64,000 nt of DNA from an uncultured bacterium (GTDB taxonomy: Bacteria; Cyanobacteriota; Vampirovibrionia; Gastranaerophilales; Gastranaerophilaceae): positions 218,345 to 282,344 of the forward strand of contig CATXCB010000001.1 of the NCBI GenBank assembly GCA_958366705.1, written 5' to 3'. Under the pieces are notes generated by a model that saw only the letters and a list, made by a program, of their open reading frames with translations, searched no databases and was not told the DNA's origin. Below, one piece after another: positions 1 through 8,387 of this stretch. The first letter of the stretch is position 1. Every line of letters begins with the position of its first letter. Position numbers and translations under genes: made by a program.

Positions 1-2
1 AT

Positions 3-1472
3 GGAGTAAAATGGATTCCTGCAAGCGGAGAAAATCGTATTGGTAACATGGTTGAAAGTCGTACAGACTGGTGTATTTCCCGTCAGCGTGCATGGGGTGT
101 TCCAATTCCAATTTTCTATTGTGAAGATTGCGGGGAAGTTATTTGTACTGATGAAACTATCGATAATGTTGCAGCTATCTTTGATAAAGAAAGTTCTGAT
201 GCCTGGGTAAAATATTCAGCAGAAGAATTACTTCCTGTAGGTTTTGTATGTCCAAAATGCGGTAAAAATCACTTTAGAAAAGAAAAAGACATTATGGACG
301 TGTGGTTTGATTCAGGTATATCTTGGAGAACTGTTGTCGATAAACGCTTTGAAGAACTTGGTCACACCCCTGTTGATATGTATTTAGAAGGTTCAGACCA
401 ACATAGAGGCTGGTTCCAGTCTTCATTATTAACTTCAATTGCAACTCAAGGTAAAGCTCCTTATAAAGAAGTTTTAACTCACGGGTTTGTTTTTGGCGAA
501 GACGGTCGTAAGATGTCTAAATCTTTAGGTAATTACATCAGACCTGATGATATCATTAAAAATTATGGTGCTGATATCTTAAGACTTTGGGCAGCTTCTG
601 TTGATTACAGAAACGATATTAAAATCGGCAACAATATTATTGGGCAATTGACAGAAATCTTTAAGAAAACAAGAAATACTGCTCGTTTCTTAATCGGTAA
701 CCTGTTTGATTTTGACCCGTCAGTTGACTATGTTCAATATGACGAACTTAAAAATATTGATAAATTTGCACTTCATAAATTGAATAAATTGATTGGTGAA
801 GTTACAGAAGCGTTTGAAAATTACGAATTTTACAAATATTTCCAATGCTTGCAAAATTTTGCAGCAGTAGATTTAAGTTCATTTTATCTGGATATTGTTA
901 AAGACAGATTGTATACTGCCGGTAAAAAATCTTTATCACGCAGAGCATGCCAAACTGTTTTATTTGAAAATCTGATGGCGCTTGTAAGAATTTTAGCTCC
1001 TGTAATGCCACATCAGGCAGAAGATATTTGGCAAAATATTCCAGAAGTTCAACGCGGCGGATTAATCAGCATATTGCTTTCTGATTGGCCTGTTGTAAAT
1101 GAAAAATGGAATGCTCCGGAATTGGAAGAAAATTTTGGAAAAATCTTGAAGTCTCGTGAAGTTGTATCGCGAGCAATAGAACCTTTAAGAGCTGATAAAA
1201 AAGTAGGTAGCTCATTGGAAGTTGCTGTATATGTTAAAGCTGATGATGACACTGTATTAAAAGCTAATGAAGCTGATTTAGCAGACATATATATAGTATC
1301 TCAAGCACATTTAACAAATGCTGCTCCGTCTGAAGTTTTAGCTGAACATAATGAAGACGGTTACACTGTATGGGTAACAAAAGCTCAAGGTGAAAAATGT
1401 GTAAGATGCTGGAAATACCGTGATTTGAATTCAGATGGTATTTGTGCAGATTGCGCTGAAGCAGTAAAATAA
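3..1472 (+). CDS. ileS: Isoleucyl-tRNA synthetase, C-terminal part (5' end outside window)
   Basis: Last ~489 residues of the class I enzyme that charges tRNA-Ile in the cytoplasm. The frame is already open at base 3 and gives WIPASGENRIGNMVESR, the return from the editing domain into the catalytic core. The KMSKS active-site loop is at bases 510-524 (GRKMSKSLGN). A CEDC/CPKC zinc-knuckle pair lies just after the entry, the anticodon-binding helical domain fills the middle, and the C terminus carries the CVRC/CADC zinc finger typical of bacterial IleS. The first internal Met at base 48 is not a start; the gene is cut by the window edge. A strong bidirectional hairpin terminator follows within 20 bases. 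Identity is secure from motifs and domain order. Confidence 0.97.
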   Translation, partial: GVKWIPASGENRIGNMVESRTDWCISRQRAWGVPIPIFYCEDCGEVICTDETIDNVAAIFDKESSDAWVKYSAEELLPVGFVCPKCGKNHFRKEKDIMDVWFDSGISWRTVVDKRFEELGHTPVDMYLEGSDQHRGWFQSSLLTSIATQGKAPYKEVLTHGFVFGEDGRKMSKSLGNYIRPDDIIKNYGADILRLWAASVDYRNDIKIGNNIIGQLTEIFKKTRNTARFLIGNLFDFDPSVDYVQYDELKNIDKFALHKLNKLIGEVTEAFENYEFYKYFQCLQNFAAVDLSSFYLDIVKDRLYTAGKKSLSRRACQTVLFENLMALVRILAPVMPHQAEDIWQNIPEVQRGGLISILLSDWPVVNEKWNAPELEENFGKILKSREVVSRAIEPLRADKKVGSSLEVAVYVKADDDTVLKANEADLADIYIVSQAHLTNAAPSEVLAEHNEDGYTVWVTKAQGEKCVRCWKYRDLNSDGICADCAEAVK

Positions 1473-1487
1473 ATTTATTTAAATGTA

Positions 1488-1545
1488 AAAAAAATACTAA
1501 ATAGCGTCGGAGCCATTTGGCTCCGACGCTATTTAGTATTTTTTT
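1488..1545. terminator. Long perfect hairpin terminator after ileS
   Basis: A perfect inverted repeat of about 27 bp per arm (core AGCGTCGGAGCC / GGCTCCGACGCT) closes a 4-base ATTT loop at 1515-1518, with an A-run on the left and a T-run on the right. It can terminate transcription in either direction and sits 15 bases after the ileS stop. Confidence 0.93.
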
Positions 1546-1936
1546 GTCATTCTGAGGGTGAAACCCGAAGAATCTATTAAAAATGATGAGATACTTCGGC
1601 AAAAGCTTCAGTACGACAATACTGCTTACTTTAGACTATAACTGGTGGCAAAGTACCCCCTCCGGCGAGGATACTTGCGGAGCTGAATTATATCACAGAC
1701 TTCAGGTTACAATTGGTGGTAAATCTACGTACGTAGTACAGTCATTCTGAATTGACTAGAAAATTAGTTGAGTTTACGAAACGTAATTTTCTGTTCCTAC
1801 TCGGTATTTCGGAATCTCATTGTTGGATGATTAGATTGGGATCCTGAACCCAGTTCAGGATGACATTCTGTCAGTTCAGGGCGACATATATTACTTTCAA
1901 CTCGCAAATTGTCATGCTGAATTTATTTCAGCATCT
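1546..1936. repeat. Cluster of dispersed palindromic repeats in the ileS-pilin gap
   Basis: The 500-base gap 1546-2043 holds no gene I can support and is mostly repeat units. 1546-1577 is a GTCATTCTGAGG...CCGAAGAATCT unit. 1741-1820 is a composite unit containing GACTAGAAAATTAGTTGAG and ending in CGGAATCTC. 1840-1864 is a palindrome GATCCTGAAC/GTTCAGGATGAC. 1911-1936 is GTCATGCTGAATTTATTTC followed by AGCATC, which recurs identically at 5967. Related units occur at 5880, 35504-35650, 38887-38959, 52641-52799 and 60626. The remainder, 1937-2043, shows nothing clear. Confidence 0.75.
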
Positions 1937-2043
1937 TTTTTGTTGAATTTAATCTTAAAATCTCTGGCTGCAGTGCACCTGTATATACAGGCTATAGTGC
2001 TGTTGCTTTTCTTGATAGTGTAGAACGTAGTTCTTGTTGCGTA

Positions 2044-2757
2044 TTAATAAGTCATTTTCCATCCATCATCAATAATTTTTTTAGAGCAAGATAGTCCATC
2101 TTCATTTTTATTACAATCTGATGTATCCGTTGAGTACGGAACTATTGAGCTATAACCTTTTGTTAATGCAAAAACAAAAATGTCCCTTCCTAACATATTA
2201 GGTTTTCCAAGGCCATTTATGTCTACAATAAATGCTGCATAGTATCCTTTGTCTATGAAATTCCAGAAAGTTGCTCCGCCTGGTTCATCCGAGAAAATTA
2301 TAGCTAGTGATGTTCCATTTTTCAAAAGCATTTGATAGCAATAATTTCCTTCATATAATCCTCCTATCCAGTCCTTAATCCTGTTTGTTGCAGGTTTCCC
2401 GTTTAGTTTTTTGGGAGCATTGGATATTCCGTAATAATGATAATTGTAATTACCTCTTTTTTTTGTCCAGGCGATAGCTCCAAGTTCTGTAGCATATCTT
2501 TCAAGAATACTTAAATTATTGGCGTTTCCTTCATCAGGTCTTGTGTGTGAACTATATGACCAGTCTTCAGGTGGTCCAAATTCATCATTTATAGATTTTT
2601 GTGCGTTTGTAAGTCTACTGTATACTGCTTTTAGTTGGTTAGGGTAAACAATTCTTTGATATGCATTTGTAATCAGCTGTATTGTAATTGCTGCTATAAT
2701 ACCAATTATGCCAAGAGTAATTAAAATTTCTGCAAGTGTGTAACCTTTTCTATGCAT
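2044..2757 (-). CDS. Type IV pilin-like (pseudopilin) protein
   Basis: A 237-residue protein with a class III prepilin leader: MHRKG then YTLAEILITLGIIG, so a prepilin peptidase would cut after Gly5 and methylate Tyr, and Glu+5 is present. A single hydrophobic N-terminal helix (about 6-30) is followed by a soluble domain with four Cys, probably disulphides. It is expected to be secreted and either assembled into or associated with type IV pilus/type II secretion fibres. A good Shine-Dalgarno (AAAGGAGG) precedes the ATG. It is transcribed divergently from a small XRE regulator 62 bases away, an arrangement repeated at 49.2-50.2 kb. No pilus assembly genes are nearby, so the fibre it joins is unknown. 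Confidence 0.85.
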   Translation of the reverse strand: MHRKGYTLAEILITLGIIGIIAAITIQLITNAYQRIVYPNQLKAVYSRLTNAQKSINDEFGPPEDWSYSSHTRPDEGNANNLSILERYATELGAIAWTKKRGNYNYHYYGISNAPKKLNGKPATNRIKDWIGGLYEGNYCYQMLLKNGTSLAIIFSDEPGGATFWNFIDKGYYAAFIVDINGLGKPNMLGRDIFVFALTKGYSSIVPYSTDTSDCNKNEDGLSCSKKIIDDGWKMTY

Positions 2758-2769
2758 AATCCTCCTTTA

Positions 2770-2826
2770 TTGAGAAATCTCAATGATTTATTTTCATTTA
2801 TACTACATAATTGCAGTAAATGCAAT
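2770..2826. promoter_or_regulatory. Divergent promoter with two palindromes between pilin and XRE genes
   Basis: Two inverted repeats lie in the 62-base divergent gap: TTGAGA-AA-TCTCAA at 2770-2783, and ATTGCA-GTAAA-TGCAAT at 2810-2826, which spans the regulator's own start codon. TATACT at 2799-2804 or CATAAT at 2806-2811 could be the -10 of the XRE gene, which has no Shine-Dalgarno. They are candidate operators for autoregulation and pilin control; function is inferred from position and symmetry only. Confidence 0.45.
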
Positions 2827-3044
2827 ATTCAGAATTAGGGAAATTTATAAGGTTAAAAAGAGAAAAGCTTGGATTGTCTTTGAATAAGTTTGCAAATCTT
2901 GCAGATGTCGATCCGGCAATTTTATGCAGAGTAGAAAATTTAAAACAAGGTATAAAATTAAGTTTTTTGGAAAATATTGCAAAAGCTACAGGAGTTTCTC
3001 CAGCAAAATTTTTAGAAGAGTTTGAAAAATATGATAATTCGTAA
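2820..3044 (+). CDS. Small XRE-family DNA-binding regulator
   Basis: A 74-residue protein that is essentially one helix-turn-helix domain of the Cro/C1 (XRE) type: IRLKREKLGLSLNKFANLAD, then the recognition-helix region PAILCRVEN, then a closing helix LENIAKATGVSPAKFLEE. There is no sensor or dimerisation extension, so it probably acts as a dimer on a short palindrome. It faces the pilin-like gene at 2044-2757, and a palindrome covers its start codon, which suggests autoregulation. No ribosome-binding site is visible upstream of the ATG, so the message may be leaderless. Target genes are inferred from the divergent arrangement only. Confidence 0.85.
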   Translation: MQYSELGKFIRLKREKLGLSLNKFANLADVDPAILCRVENLKQGIKLSFLENIAKATGVSPAKFLEEFEKYDNS

Positions 3045-3123
3045 AAGTGTTTATATAACTTAATGAAATAGTCAATTTTAAAGTTTTCTTTCCCTTTATA
3101 TATTATATAAGGGGTTGAAAGTA

Positions 3124-3825
3124 ATGTCTGTAGTTTCGAAAGCTGAAAATTTAATTCCGATGTTTAATAAGTTTACCCATTTTGTTTCGGAAAATGGGCG
3201 TAATATTTCGCCAAAACAATTTTCCCAAGAATTTGGTAAAATACAAAAAGATTTTCTTACTGCCAAGCAAAGAGAATTGTTCTGTCAGGAAGCGGACAAG
3301 TTTGCAACAGAATTAGTTGCAAAAGAAAATGGAGATTTTGCCGGTATTATTTATAGTGCGTTAACAAAACTTACGGAGTTCTTTCCAAAAGAGCTTGAAA
3401 TATATGCTAAAAAAGGTTTAGCTGTGGCTGAGAAAAATGGTGATTATGTTCATATGATGGCTCGTTTAAATAATTTGCGAAAAGTTTATATTGATAAGCC
3501 AGATAAATTATACCATTATATTCAGACGTTGTATGCTCAGGAAAAATGCTTGAGAAAATTAAGCAGCAAATATACAACTGTGACAGAAACTTATAGAAGT
3601 GTTACTCGAAAACCTGCAAATAAAGAAGATTATGAAAAAATGCTTGCGTATGTTCAAACTGAAATTGGAAAATTAACATGGAAAAAGCATCCTAATGATG
3701 CAATGAAAAAACTTACAAATGCGTATAACATTTTTCTCAACCGTGGAGATGCTCGAAGTATTGAATATATAGAACTTTTGATGTCTAAAATTAAAAATAT
3801 GCAGACATTTGAAAAATCAATTTAG
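3124..3825 (+). CDS. Hypothetical helical protein, function unknown
   Basis: About 233 residues, with no signal peptide and no membrane segment, and a predominantly helical composition. I do not recognise a family; the spacing of Leu/Ala/Tyr in the middle (residues ~60-130) is loosely reminiscent of TPR-like helical hairpins, but no repeat is clear. The ATG at 3124 is preferred because AAGGGG lies 12 bases upstream; a TTG at 3115 in the same frame is possible but sits too close to the Shine-Dalgarno. A TATATTATATA stretch just upstream may carry the promoter. It lies between the XRE gene and dnaB, with a 90-base gap before dnaB. Confidence 0.6.
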   Translation: MSVVSKAENLIPMFNKFTHFVSENGRNISPKQFSQEFGKIQKDFLTAKQRELFCQEADKFATELVAKENGDFAGIIYSALTKLTEFFPKELEIYAKKGLAVAEKNGDYVHMMARLNNLRKVYIDKPDKLYHYIQTLYAQEKCLRKLSSKYTTVTETYRSVTRKPANKEDYEKMLAYVQTEIGKLTWKKHPNDAMKKLTNAYNIFLNRGDARSIEYIELLMSKIKNMQTFEKSI

Positions 3826-3915
3826 GATTATTTGTAAAAATTGTTTAAATATTGTTAATATTCACAGGCCATAGAATCTTTTATGTACTAATATAGTAGT
3901 TAGGAGAATAGTTGT

Positions 3916-5310
3916 ATGCCTGCAATATCAAAAGATAATAGAAAAAAAATAGATGAAAGTTTAATTCCACAAAATGTCGAAGCAGAAGAAGCTGTATTAG
4001 GGGCAATTCTTGTTAATCCGGAAACTTTAGCAAAGGTTTCTGATTCATTGCTTCCTGCAAGTTTTTATAAACCTGCTCACAGATATATTTATGAAGCAAT
4101 GCTTCAATTGTTTAATAATAACGATAATATTGATATTGTCTCAGTTTCAGATGTTTTGAGTTATAGCGGCAAGCTTGAAGCTGTCGGCGGTAGGGCATAT
4201 ATTAACGATTTAGTTGAGAATACAATCACGACATCAAATATTGCATATTATGCAAAAATCATTCAAGAAAAAGCTGTAAAAAGGGCTTTAATAAACGCAG
4301 GTTCAGAAATTGTAAGTAAAGGATATGATTTAGAGCCAAGTGATCGCTCTTTAGAACAGGCTGAAAAACTTATTTTTGAAATTGGTTCAAGTAAGGCCAC
4401 AGCTGATTTAAAGCATGTAAAAGATTTGGTTCTTGATACCTGGGACAGTATTGAGTATCGCTATAACCACAAAGATGAGTTATCTGGTTTAAGAACAGAT
4501 TTTTATGAACTGGATTCTATGATGAGTGGTTTGCACAGATCTGATTTGATTATTCTTGCAGCTCGTCCTGCTATGGGAAAAACCGCGTTTGCACTGAATA
4601 TTGCACAGAATGTTGCGATAAAAGAACAAGTTCCTGTTTGTATATTTTCTCTTGAAATGTCAGCTTCTCAGTTAGTGCAGAGAATGTTGTGTTCGTATGC
4701 AGAAGTCGATGCCCAACGTCTCAAAACCGGTAATATGCTGCAGCAGGATTTGGATAAATTAGCTATGGCTATGAACGATTTCAGTCAGGCACCTATTTAT
4801 ATTGATGATACTTCCGGCTGTACATTGACAGATATTCGTACTAAGTGCAGAAGATTAAAAACACAGCAAAAAGATTTGGGTTTGATTGTAATTGACTACC
4901 TTCAATTGATGGAAGGCGGCGGAAAAGATGACCGTTTACAGCAGATTTCTGCAATTTCAAGAGGTTTGAAAATCTTAGCAAAAGAACTTGATGTTCCTAT
5001 TATTACTTTATCTCAGTTGTCGCGTGCTGTAGAATCACGTAATGACAAGCGTCCGATGCTGTCAGACCTGCGTGAATCAGGTTCTATCGAGCAGGACGCG
5101 GATATTGTAATGTTTATTTATCGTGAAGATTATTATAACAAAGGTGAATCAGAAGAAGAAGAAAATATAAAAGCGTCTTCAAAAGGATTATCTGAAATTA
5201 TTATTGCTAAACACAGAAACGGCCCTGTCGGTACCGTTAAACTGTTATTTCAAGGCAATATTACCAAGTTTAAAAACCCTATTAAAGATGATTCTTTTGA
5301 TGCTTTTTAA
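3916..5310 (+). CDS. dnaB: Replicative DNA helicase DnaB
   Basis: A 464-residue hexameric 5'-3' helicase that unwinds DNA at the replication fork. The N-terminal primase-interacting domain begins with IPQNVEAEEAVLGAIL (residues ~17-32). The RecA-like motor carries Walker A ARPAMGKT (216-223), the Walker B region LIVIDYLQLM, and the C-terminal motifs SQLSRAVESR and DLRESGSIEQDADIVMF. Length matches the family and no intein interrupts it. A GAGAATAGTTGTATG context gives a modest ribosome-binding site. Its end overlaps the convergent gene at 5307 by 4 bases. Confidence 0.97.
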   Translation: MPAISKDNRKKIDESLIPQNVEAEEAVLGAILVNPETLAKVSDSLLPASFYKPAHRYIYEAMLQLFNNNDNIDIVSVSDVLSYSGKLEAVGGRAYINDLVENTITTSNIAYYAKIIQEKAVKRALINAGSEIVSKGYDLEPSDRSLEQAEKLIFEIGSSKATADLKHVKDLVLDTWDSIEYRYNHKDELSGLRTDFYELDSMMSGLHRSDLIILAARPAMGKTAFALNIAQNVAIKEQVPVCIFSLEMSASQLVQRMLCSYAEVDAQRLKTGNMLQQDLDKLAMAMNDFSQAPIYIDDTSGCTLTDIRTKCRRLKTQQKDLGLIVIDYLQLMEGGGKDDRLQQISAISRGLKILAKELDVPIITLSQLSRAVESRNDKRPMLSDLRESGSIEQDADIVMFIYREDYYNKGESEEEENIKASSKGLSEIIIAKHRNGPVGTVKLLFQGNITKFKNPIKDDSFDAF

Positions 5311-5744
5311 TCTGTTTTTAAAAGATTATTAATCTGACAGGTTGAAGTATCTTGAACCAGTTTAGTCATTTCTTCCTGCAGTTCTTTTTTATCATCTGCT
5401 TTGCCGCTTTTTTGTGCTGTTTCCATCTTTTTTACAATAGATTCAAGTTGTTTTTCTGAAAATGCGCATTTTGTTGATAGGATATCTTGATTCATATCAA
5501 CACTGAAAACTTTACTTTCAGTTATGCATTTTCCATCTCTCCAGCCAAGAATAGTTTCGGTGGATTTGAGATGTATTACAGGTGTATTAGGGTCTTCTGT
5601 CGGAATTTCTGCATTGTACTTTTCTGTATGTACAGAACAGTTTTTGAGGTGTGTTATATATTCAGGGGTGTACGTTCCGCTGTTTGCGGCTGTAAATCCT
5701 GCTGTGCAAATCACAACAGCTGTCGTTAGCAATAGTTTTTTCAT
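5307..5744 (-). CDS. Small secreted protein with four cysteines, unknown function
   Basis: A 145-residue protein with a clear Sec signal peptide (MKKLLLTTAVVICTAGFTAA, cleavage probably after Ala-Ala at ~20). The mature part contains four Cys (in LKNCSV, GKCITE, TKCAFS and STCQIN), enough for two disulphides, and a charged, helical C-terminal third rich in Lys/Glu. It is probably periplasmic. No family is recognised. The Shine-Dalgarno (AAAGG, before ATATGAAAAA) supports the start. The gene is convergent with dnaB. Confidence 0.65.
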   Translation of the reverse strand: MKKLLLTTAVVICTAGFTAANSGTYTPEYITHLKNCSVHTEKYNAEIPTEDPNTPVIHLKSTETILGWRDGKCITESKVFSVDMNQDILSTKCAFSEKQLESIVKKMETAQKSGKADDKKELQEEMTKLVQDTSTCQINNLLKTD

Positions 5745-5879
5745 ATTATAACCTTTCTTTATTATAAATGTTATTGTACACTTTTTTATATTATTTTCAA
5801 TAGCTGAAATGGTTATAGCCGGCTTTACAAACTTTGTAATTTTAAACTTATTTTAGTCCTTCGAGGTAGTTTTGGAATT

Positions 5880-5991
5880 GTGAGATGTAAACTCAACTAG
5901 TTTTCTAGTCAGTCCAGGATGATAATATATTAATTCTGAGAGTAGTTTCTGATACTATCATCATATGTCATGCTGAATTTATTTCAGCATC
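5880..5991. repeat. Dispersed repeat units in the 5745-6076 gap
   Basis: 5880-5923 carries, in inverted orientation, the GTAAACTCAACTAG...TTTTCTAGTC segment also found at 1750-1780. 5967-5991 is a second copy of the GTCATGCTGAATTTATTTC/AGCATC unit at 1911-1936. The rest of the 332-base gap shows a TATAAT at 6061-6066 in front of the next gene and nothing else I can support. Confidence 0.7.
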
Positions 5992-6076
5992 TTTGTTTTT
6001 AGATTATGAAGCTTAGAGTAGAACATTATCTTGACTGTTTGATTTTTATTCCATTATTGATATAATTACTCATGTT

Positions 6077-6967
6077 ATGAATTTAGATTGTCAAAAAAAA
6101 TTTGCAGCAGGGTTATCAATTTTTTCTAATTCGGTAATAATAATTTTAAAACTGGTCGTCGGATTGTATTCGGGAAGTATTAGTATTATATCTGAGGCAA
6201 TTCATTCAATGAGTGATTTTTTTGCATCAATACTGACATTTTTCTCTGTAATAAAATCCGCGGAACCTGCAGATAAAAAACATCCGTTCGGGCATGGTAA
6301 ATATGAAGACATGTCAGGTTTTATTGAGGGCGGTTTAATTATTTTTGCTGCAGTATTTATTATTTATGAAGCTTTGAAAAAAATATTTTTTAGTCAGGGT
6401 TCTGGAGTTGAAACCACACTTGGACTTTATGTAATGGGCTTTTCTGTTGTTTCAAATATTTTTGTTAGTTTTATTCTTTTTAAGGTCGCTAAAAAAGCTG
6501 ATTCGGTATCTTTATTTGCTGATGCTGAACATTTAAGAACGGATGTGTTATCTTCATTAGGTGTTTTTGCAGGTTTATTGATTATAAAATTTACCGGAAT
6601 AAGTATTTTGGACCCTATTATAGCTATTATTGTAGCTCTTATTATTTTTAAGGCAGGTTTTTCTATTTCAAAAAGAACTATGGATAATTTGTTGGACTGT
6701 TCTTTGCCTGAAGAAGAAATGAATAATATTTGTGAAATCTTAAATAATTGTAAGTCTAATGGAATAATTGGTTTTAAGGATTTGAAGGCTCGCAGATTGG
6801 GACCTCAAAAAAGTATTGAGGTCACCTTGATATTTCCTAAAGATATGACTATTTATTGCTGTCACGCAATTTGTGATGCTATAGAGCATAAACTTATTCA
6901 AAATTTAGGAGATGTAACATCGAGTATTCACCTTGAGCCAGAAGTTGAAGAAAAAGTTATTAAGTAA
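6077..6967 (+). CDS. Cation diffusion facilitator (CDF) metal efflux transporter
   Basis: A 296-residue inner-membrane antiporter that exports divalent metal (Zn, Fe, Mn or Co) against protons. CDF hallmarks are present: the SEAIHSMSD motif in TM2, HPFGHGKYE after TM2, and AEHLRTDVLSS in TM5, giving the His/Asp metal site. Several transmembrane helices span ~10-200, followed by a cytoplasmic ferredoxin-like domain of ~85 residues. The ATG at 6077 lies 11 bases after a TATAAT (6061-6066) and has no Shine-Dalgarno, so the leader is very short or absent. The gene overlaps the convergent ligase gene by 8 bases. Metal specificity cannot be told from sequence alone. Confidence 0.92.
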   Translation: MNLDCQKKFAAGLSIFSNSVIIILKLVVGLYSGSISIISEAIHSMSDFFASILTFFSVIKSAEPADKKHPFGHGKYEDMSGFIEGGLIIFAAVFIIYEALKKIFFSQGSGVETTLGLYVMGFSVVSNIFVSFILFKVAKKADSVSLFADAEHLRTDVLSSLGVFAGLLIIKFTGISILDPIIAIIVALIIFKAGFSISKRTMDNLLDCSLPEEEMNNICEILNNCKSNGIIGFKDLKARRLGPQKSIEVTLIFPKDMTIYCCHAICDAIEHKLIQNLGDVTSSIHLEPEVEEKVIK

Positions 6968-8291
6968 TTGAAGTGAGATATTTTATCATTTTTTTCATGT
7001 CTTTATTCCAAGAACCATTCCATCTTTTTAGAATTACATCGGCAGGACATAGACCTTTCATTGTATATTCTTTAATTGATTCAAGAAATAAATCTTCGCC
7101 GGTTTGAGCTTGTTTAAGATATTTTTCGGCAACCTGGATAATATTTTTTGCGTAATCTAGTACTTTTGCTTTTTTTATTTTAGCTTGTAGAGCCTGTTTG
7201 GGAACATTATATCTTAGTTCTGAAAAATCTTTGTATTGAAGGTGTTTTAATAATTCTTCGCATTCGTCCATTGCAGAATTGTCATAAAAAATGCCCTTAT
7301 ATATTGCAAGGATTGCGTATTTTAAATCCCCGCCTACACAGTCATGATTACGAATTTCTATAAAATTACGCATTCTGACTTCCGGAAAATATAGATTTGC
7401 CTGTAATTCATAATCCTCAATAGTGGCCTGGCAGCCTGAGTAGCCGTTTTTCATAAATTCTTCAAATGTTATATCTCCGTTAATTTCTACAGGATTATTG
7501 TCTCTTTGAATGAAAATCATAGGTGTTTTTAATACACAGTCTATATAATCGTCAAAGGAGAATTCTTCGCTGATTTTTCCACAGAAGCCGCAGCGGTCAT
7601 TATCTGTATTTATCCAGCTTAAACCTCTAAATGTTTTATAACCTGTGTCTACTCCGCCGCGTATTGGAGAATTTGCAAACATTGCAGTCATAAATGGAGT
7701 TAATTTGTTTGCCAGTTTGAATTTTCTCATAGCATCTTCTTGAGATTTGAAATCTATACAGCATTGGATTCCTGCAGTCTCTCTCATCATTACATCAGAA
7801 AGTATTCCCCAGAGATATTTTGCCATTACTTTATATCTTTTTTTAGGGATAAGATTTATTGATTTGTGCGTTGAATATGGGGACACTCCGTAATTTAAGA
7901 GTGTGATGTTTGAATCTTCAAGCAGAGGTGTCATTTTTGAATTTAGGTTATCAATTTTGCTTTTTAGCTGGAATATTGTTTTTTCTGGTTTTGCACTGAT
8001 TTCAATTTGAGCACCCGGTTCCAGTGTTATAGTATCATGTGAGTTTTTTAGCCCGATTAGGTTTTTTCCGTCAAGAATATAATCCCAGGTTTCTTCTTTT
8101 GCAAATTTTTCTAAAAAATTTTTGATACCGTTATCGCTCCAGTAGTCTATGGCTTTGAAAGAGGTTGCCGAGATGGGTAATCTTTCAAATTCAATTCCAA
8201 TTCTGTAATCTTCAGGTTTTTTGTAACCTTTTGTATATATTTTTAGAATTTCTTTTCTGTCTAACTGAGTTTTTTGTTCAAGTTTAATCAT
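6960..8291 (-). CDS. gshA: Glutamate-cysteine ligase, plant/proteobacterial type (GCS2 family)
   Basis: A 443-residue ATP-dependent ligase expected to make gamma-glutamylcysteine, the first step of glutathione synthesis. GCS2-family features are IGIEFERLP near the N terminus (residues ~32-40), TLEPGAQIEIS (~88-98), RYKVMAKYL, and MMRETAGIQCCIDF, where the plant-type enzymes carry their conserved METxGxQV-like stretch. A Shine-Dalgarno AGAGG precedes the ATG. No glutathione synthetase gene is in this window, so the end product (glutathione or gamma-Glu-Cys) is open. A related activity such as EgtA cannot be excluded. Confidence 0.82.
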   Translation of the reverse strand: MIKLEQKTQLDRKEILKIYTKGYKKPEDYRIGIEFERLPISATSFKAIDYWSDNGIKNFLEKFAKEETWDYILDGKNLIGLKNSHDTITLEPGAQIEISAKPEKTIFQLKSKIDNLNSKMTPLLEDSNITLLNYGVSPYSTHKSINLIPKKRYKVMAKYLWGILSDVMMRETAGIQCCIDFKSQEDAMRKFKLANKLTPFMTAMFANSPIRGGVDTGYKTFRGLSWINTDNDRCGFCGKISEEFSFDDYIDCVLKTPMIFIQRDNNPVEINGDITFEEFMKNGYSGCQATIEDYELQANLYFPEVRMRNFIEIRNHDCVGGDLKYAILAIYKGIFYDNSAMDECEELLKHLQYKDFSELRYNVPKQALQAKIKKAKVLDYAKNIIQVAEKYLKQAQTGEDLFLESIKEYTMKGLCPADVILKRWNGSWNKDMKKMIKYLTSIT

Positions 8292-8374
8292 GCTAACCTC
8301 TTTGTTTTCATATTATTATAACATTATTTAAAATATCAAATAAAACTTTGTAAACATTTGCCTGTGTGTGTTAT

Positions 8375-8380
8375 TATAAT
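8375..8380 (+). promoter_or_regulatory. -10 box of rsmA, leaderless start likely
   Basis: A perfect TATAAT ends 7 bases before the rsmA ATG at 8388, with no Shine-Dalgarno between. A transcript beginning 7-8 bases after the box would start at the ATG itself. No convincing -35 is seen. Confidence 0.55.
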
Positions 8381-8387
8381 TAGTAAG

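Noticed and set aside
1546..1936. CRISPR-like array because of several similar palindromes close together.
   Set aside because: Units differ in length and sequence, are in both orientations, and have no regular spacers.
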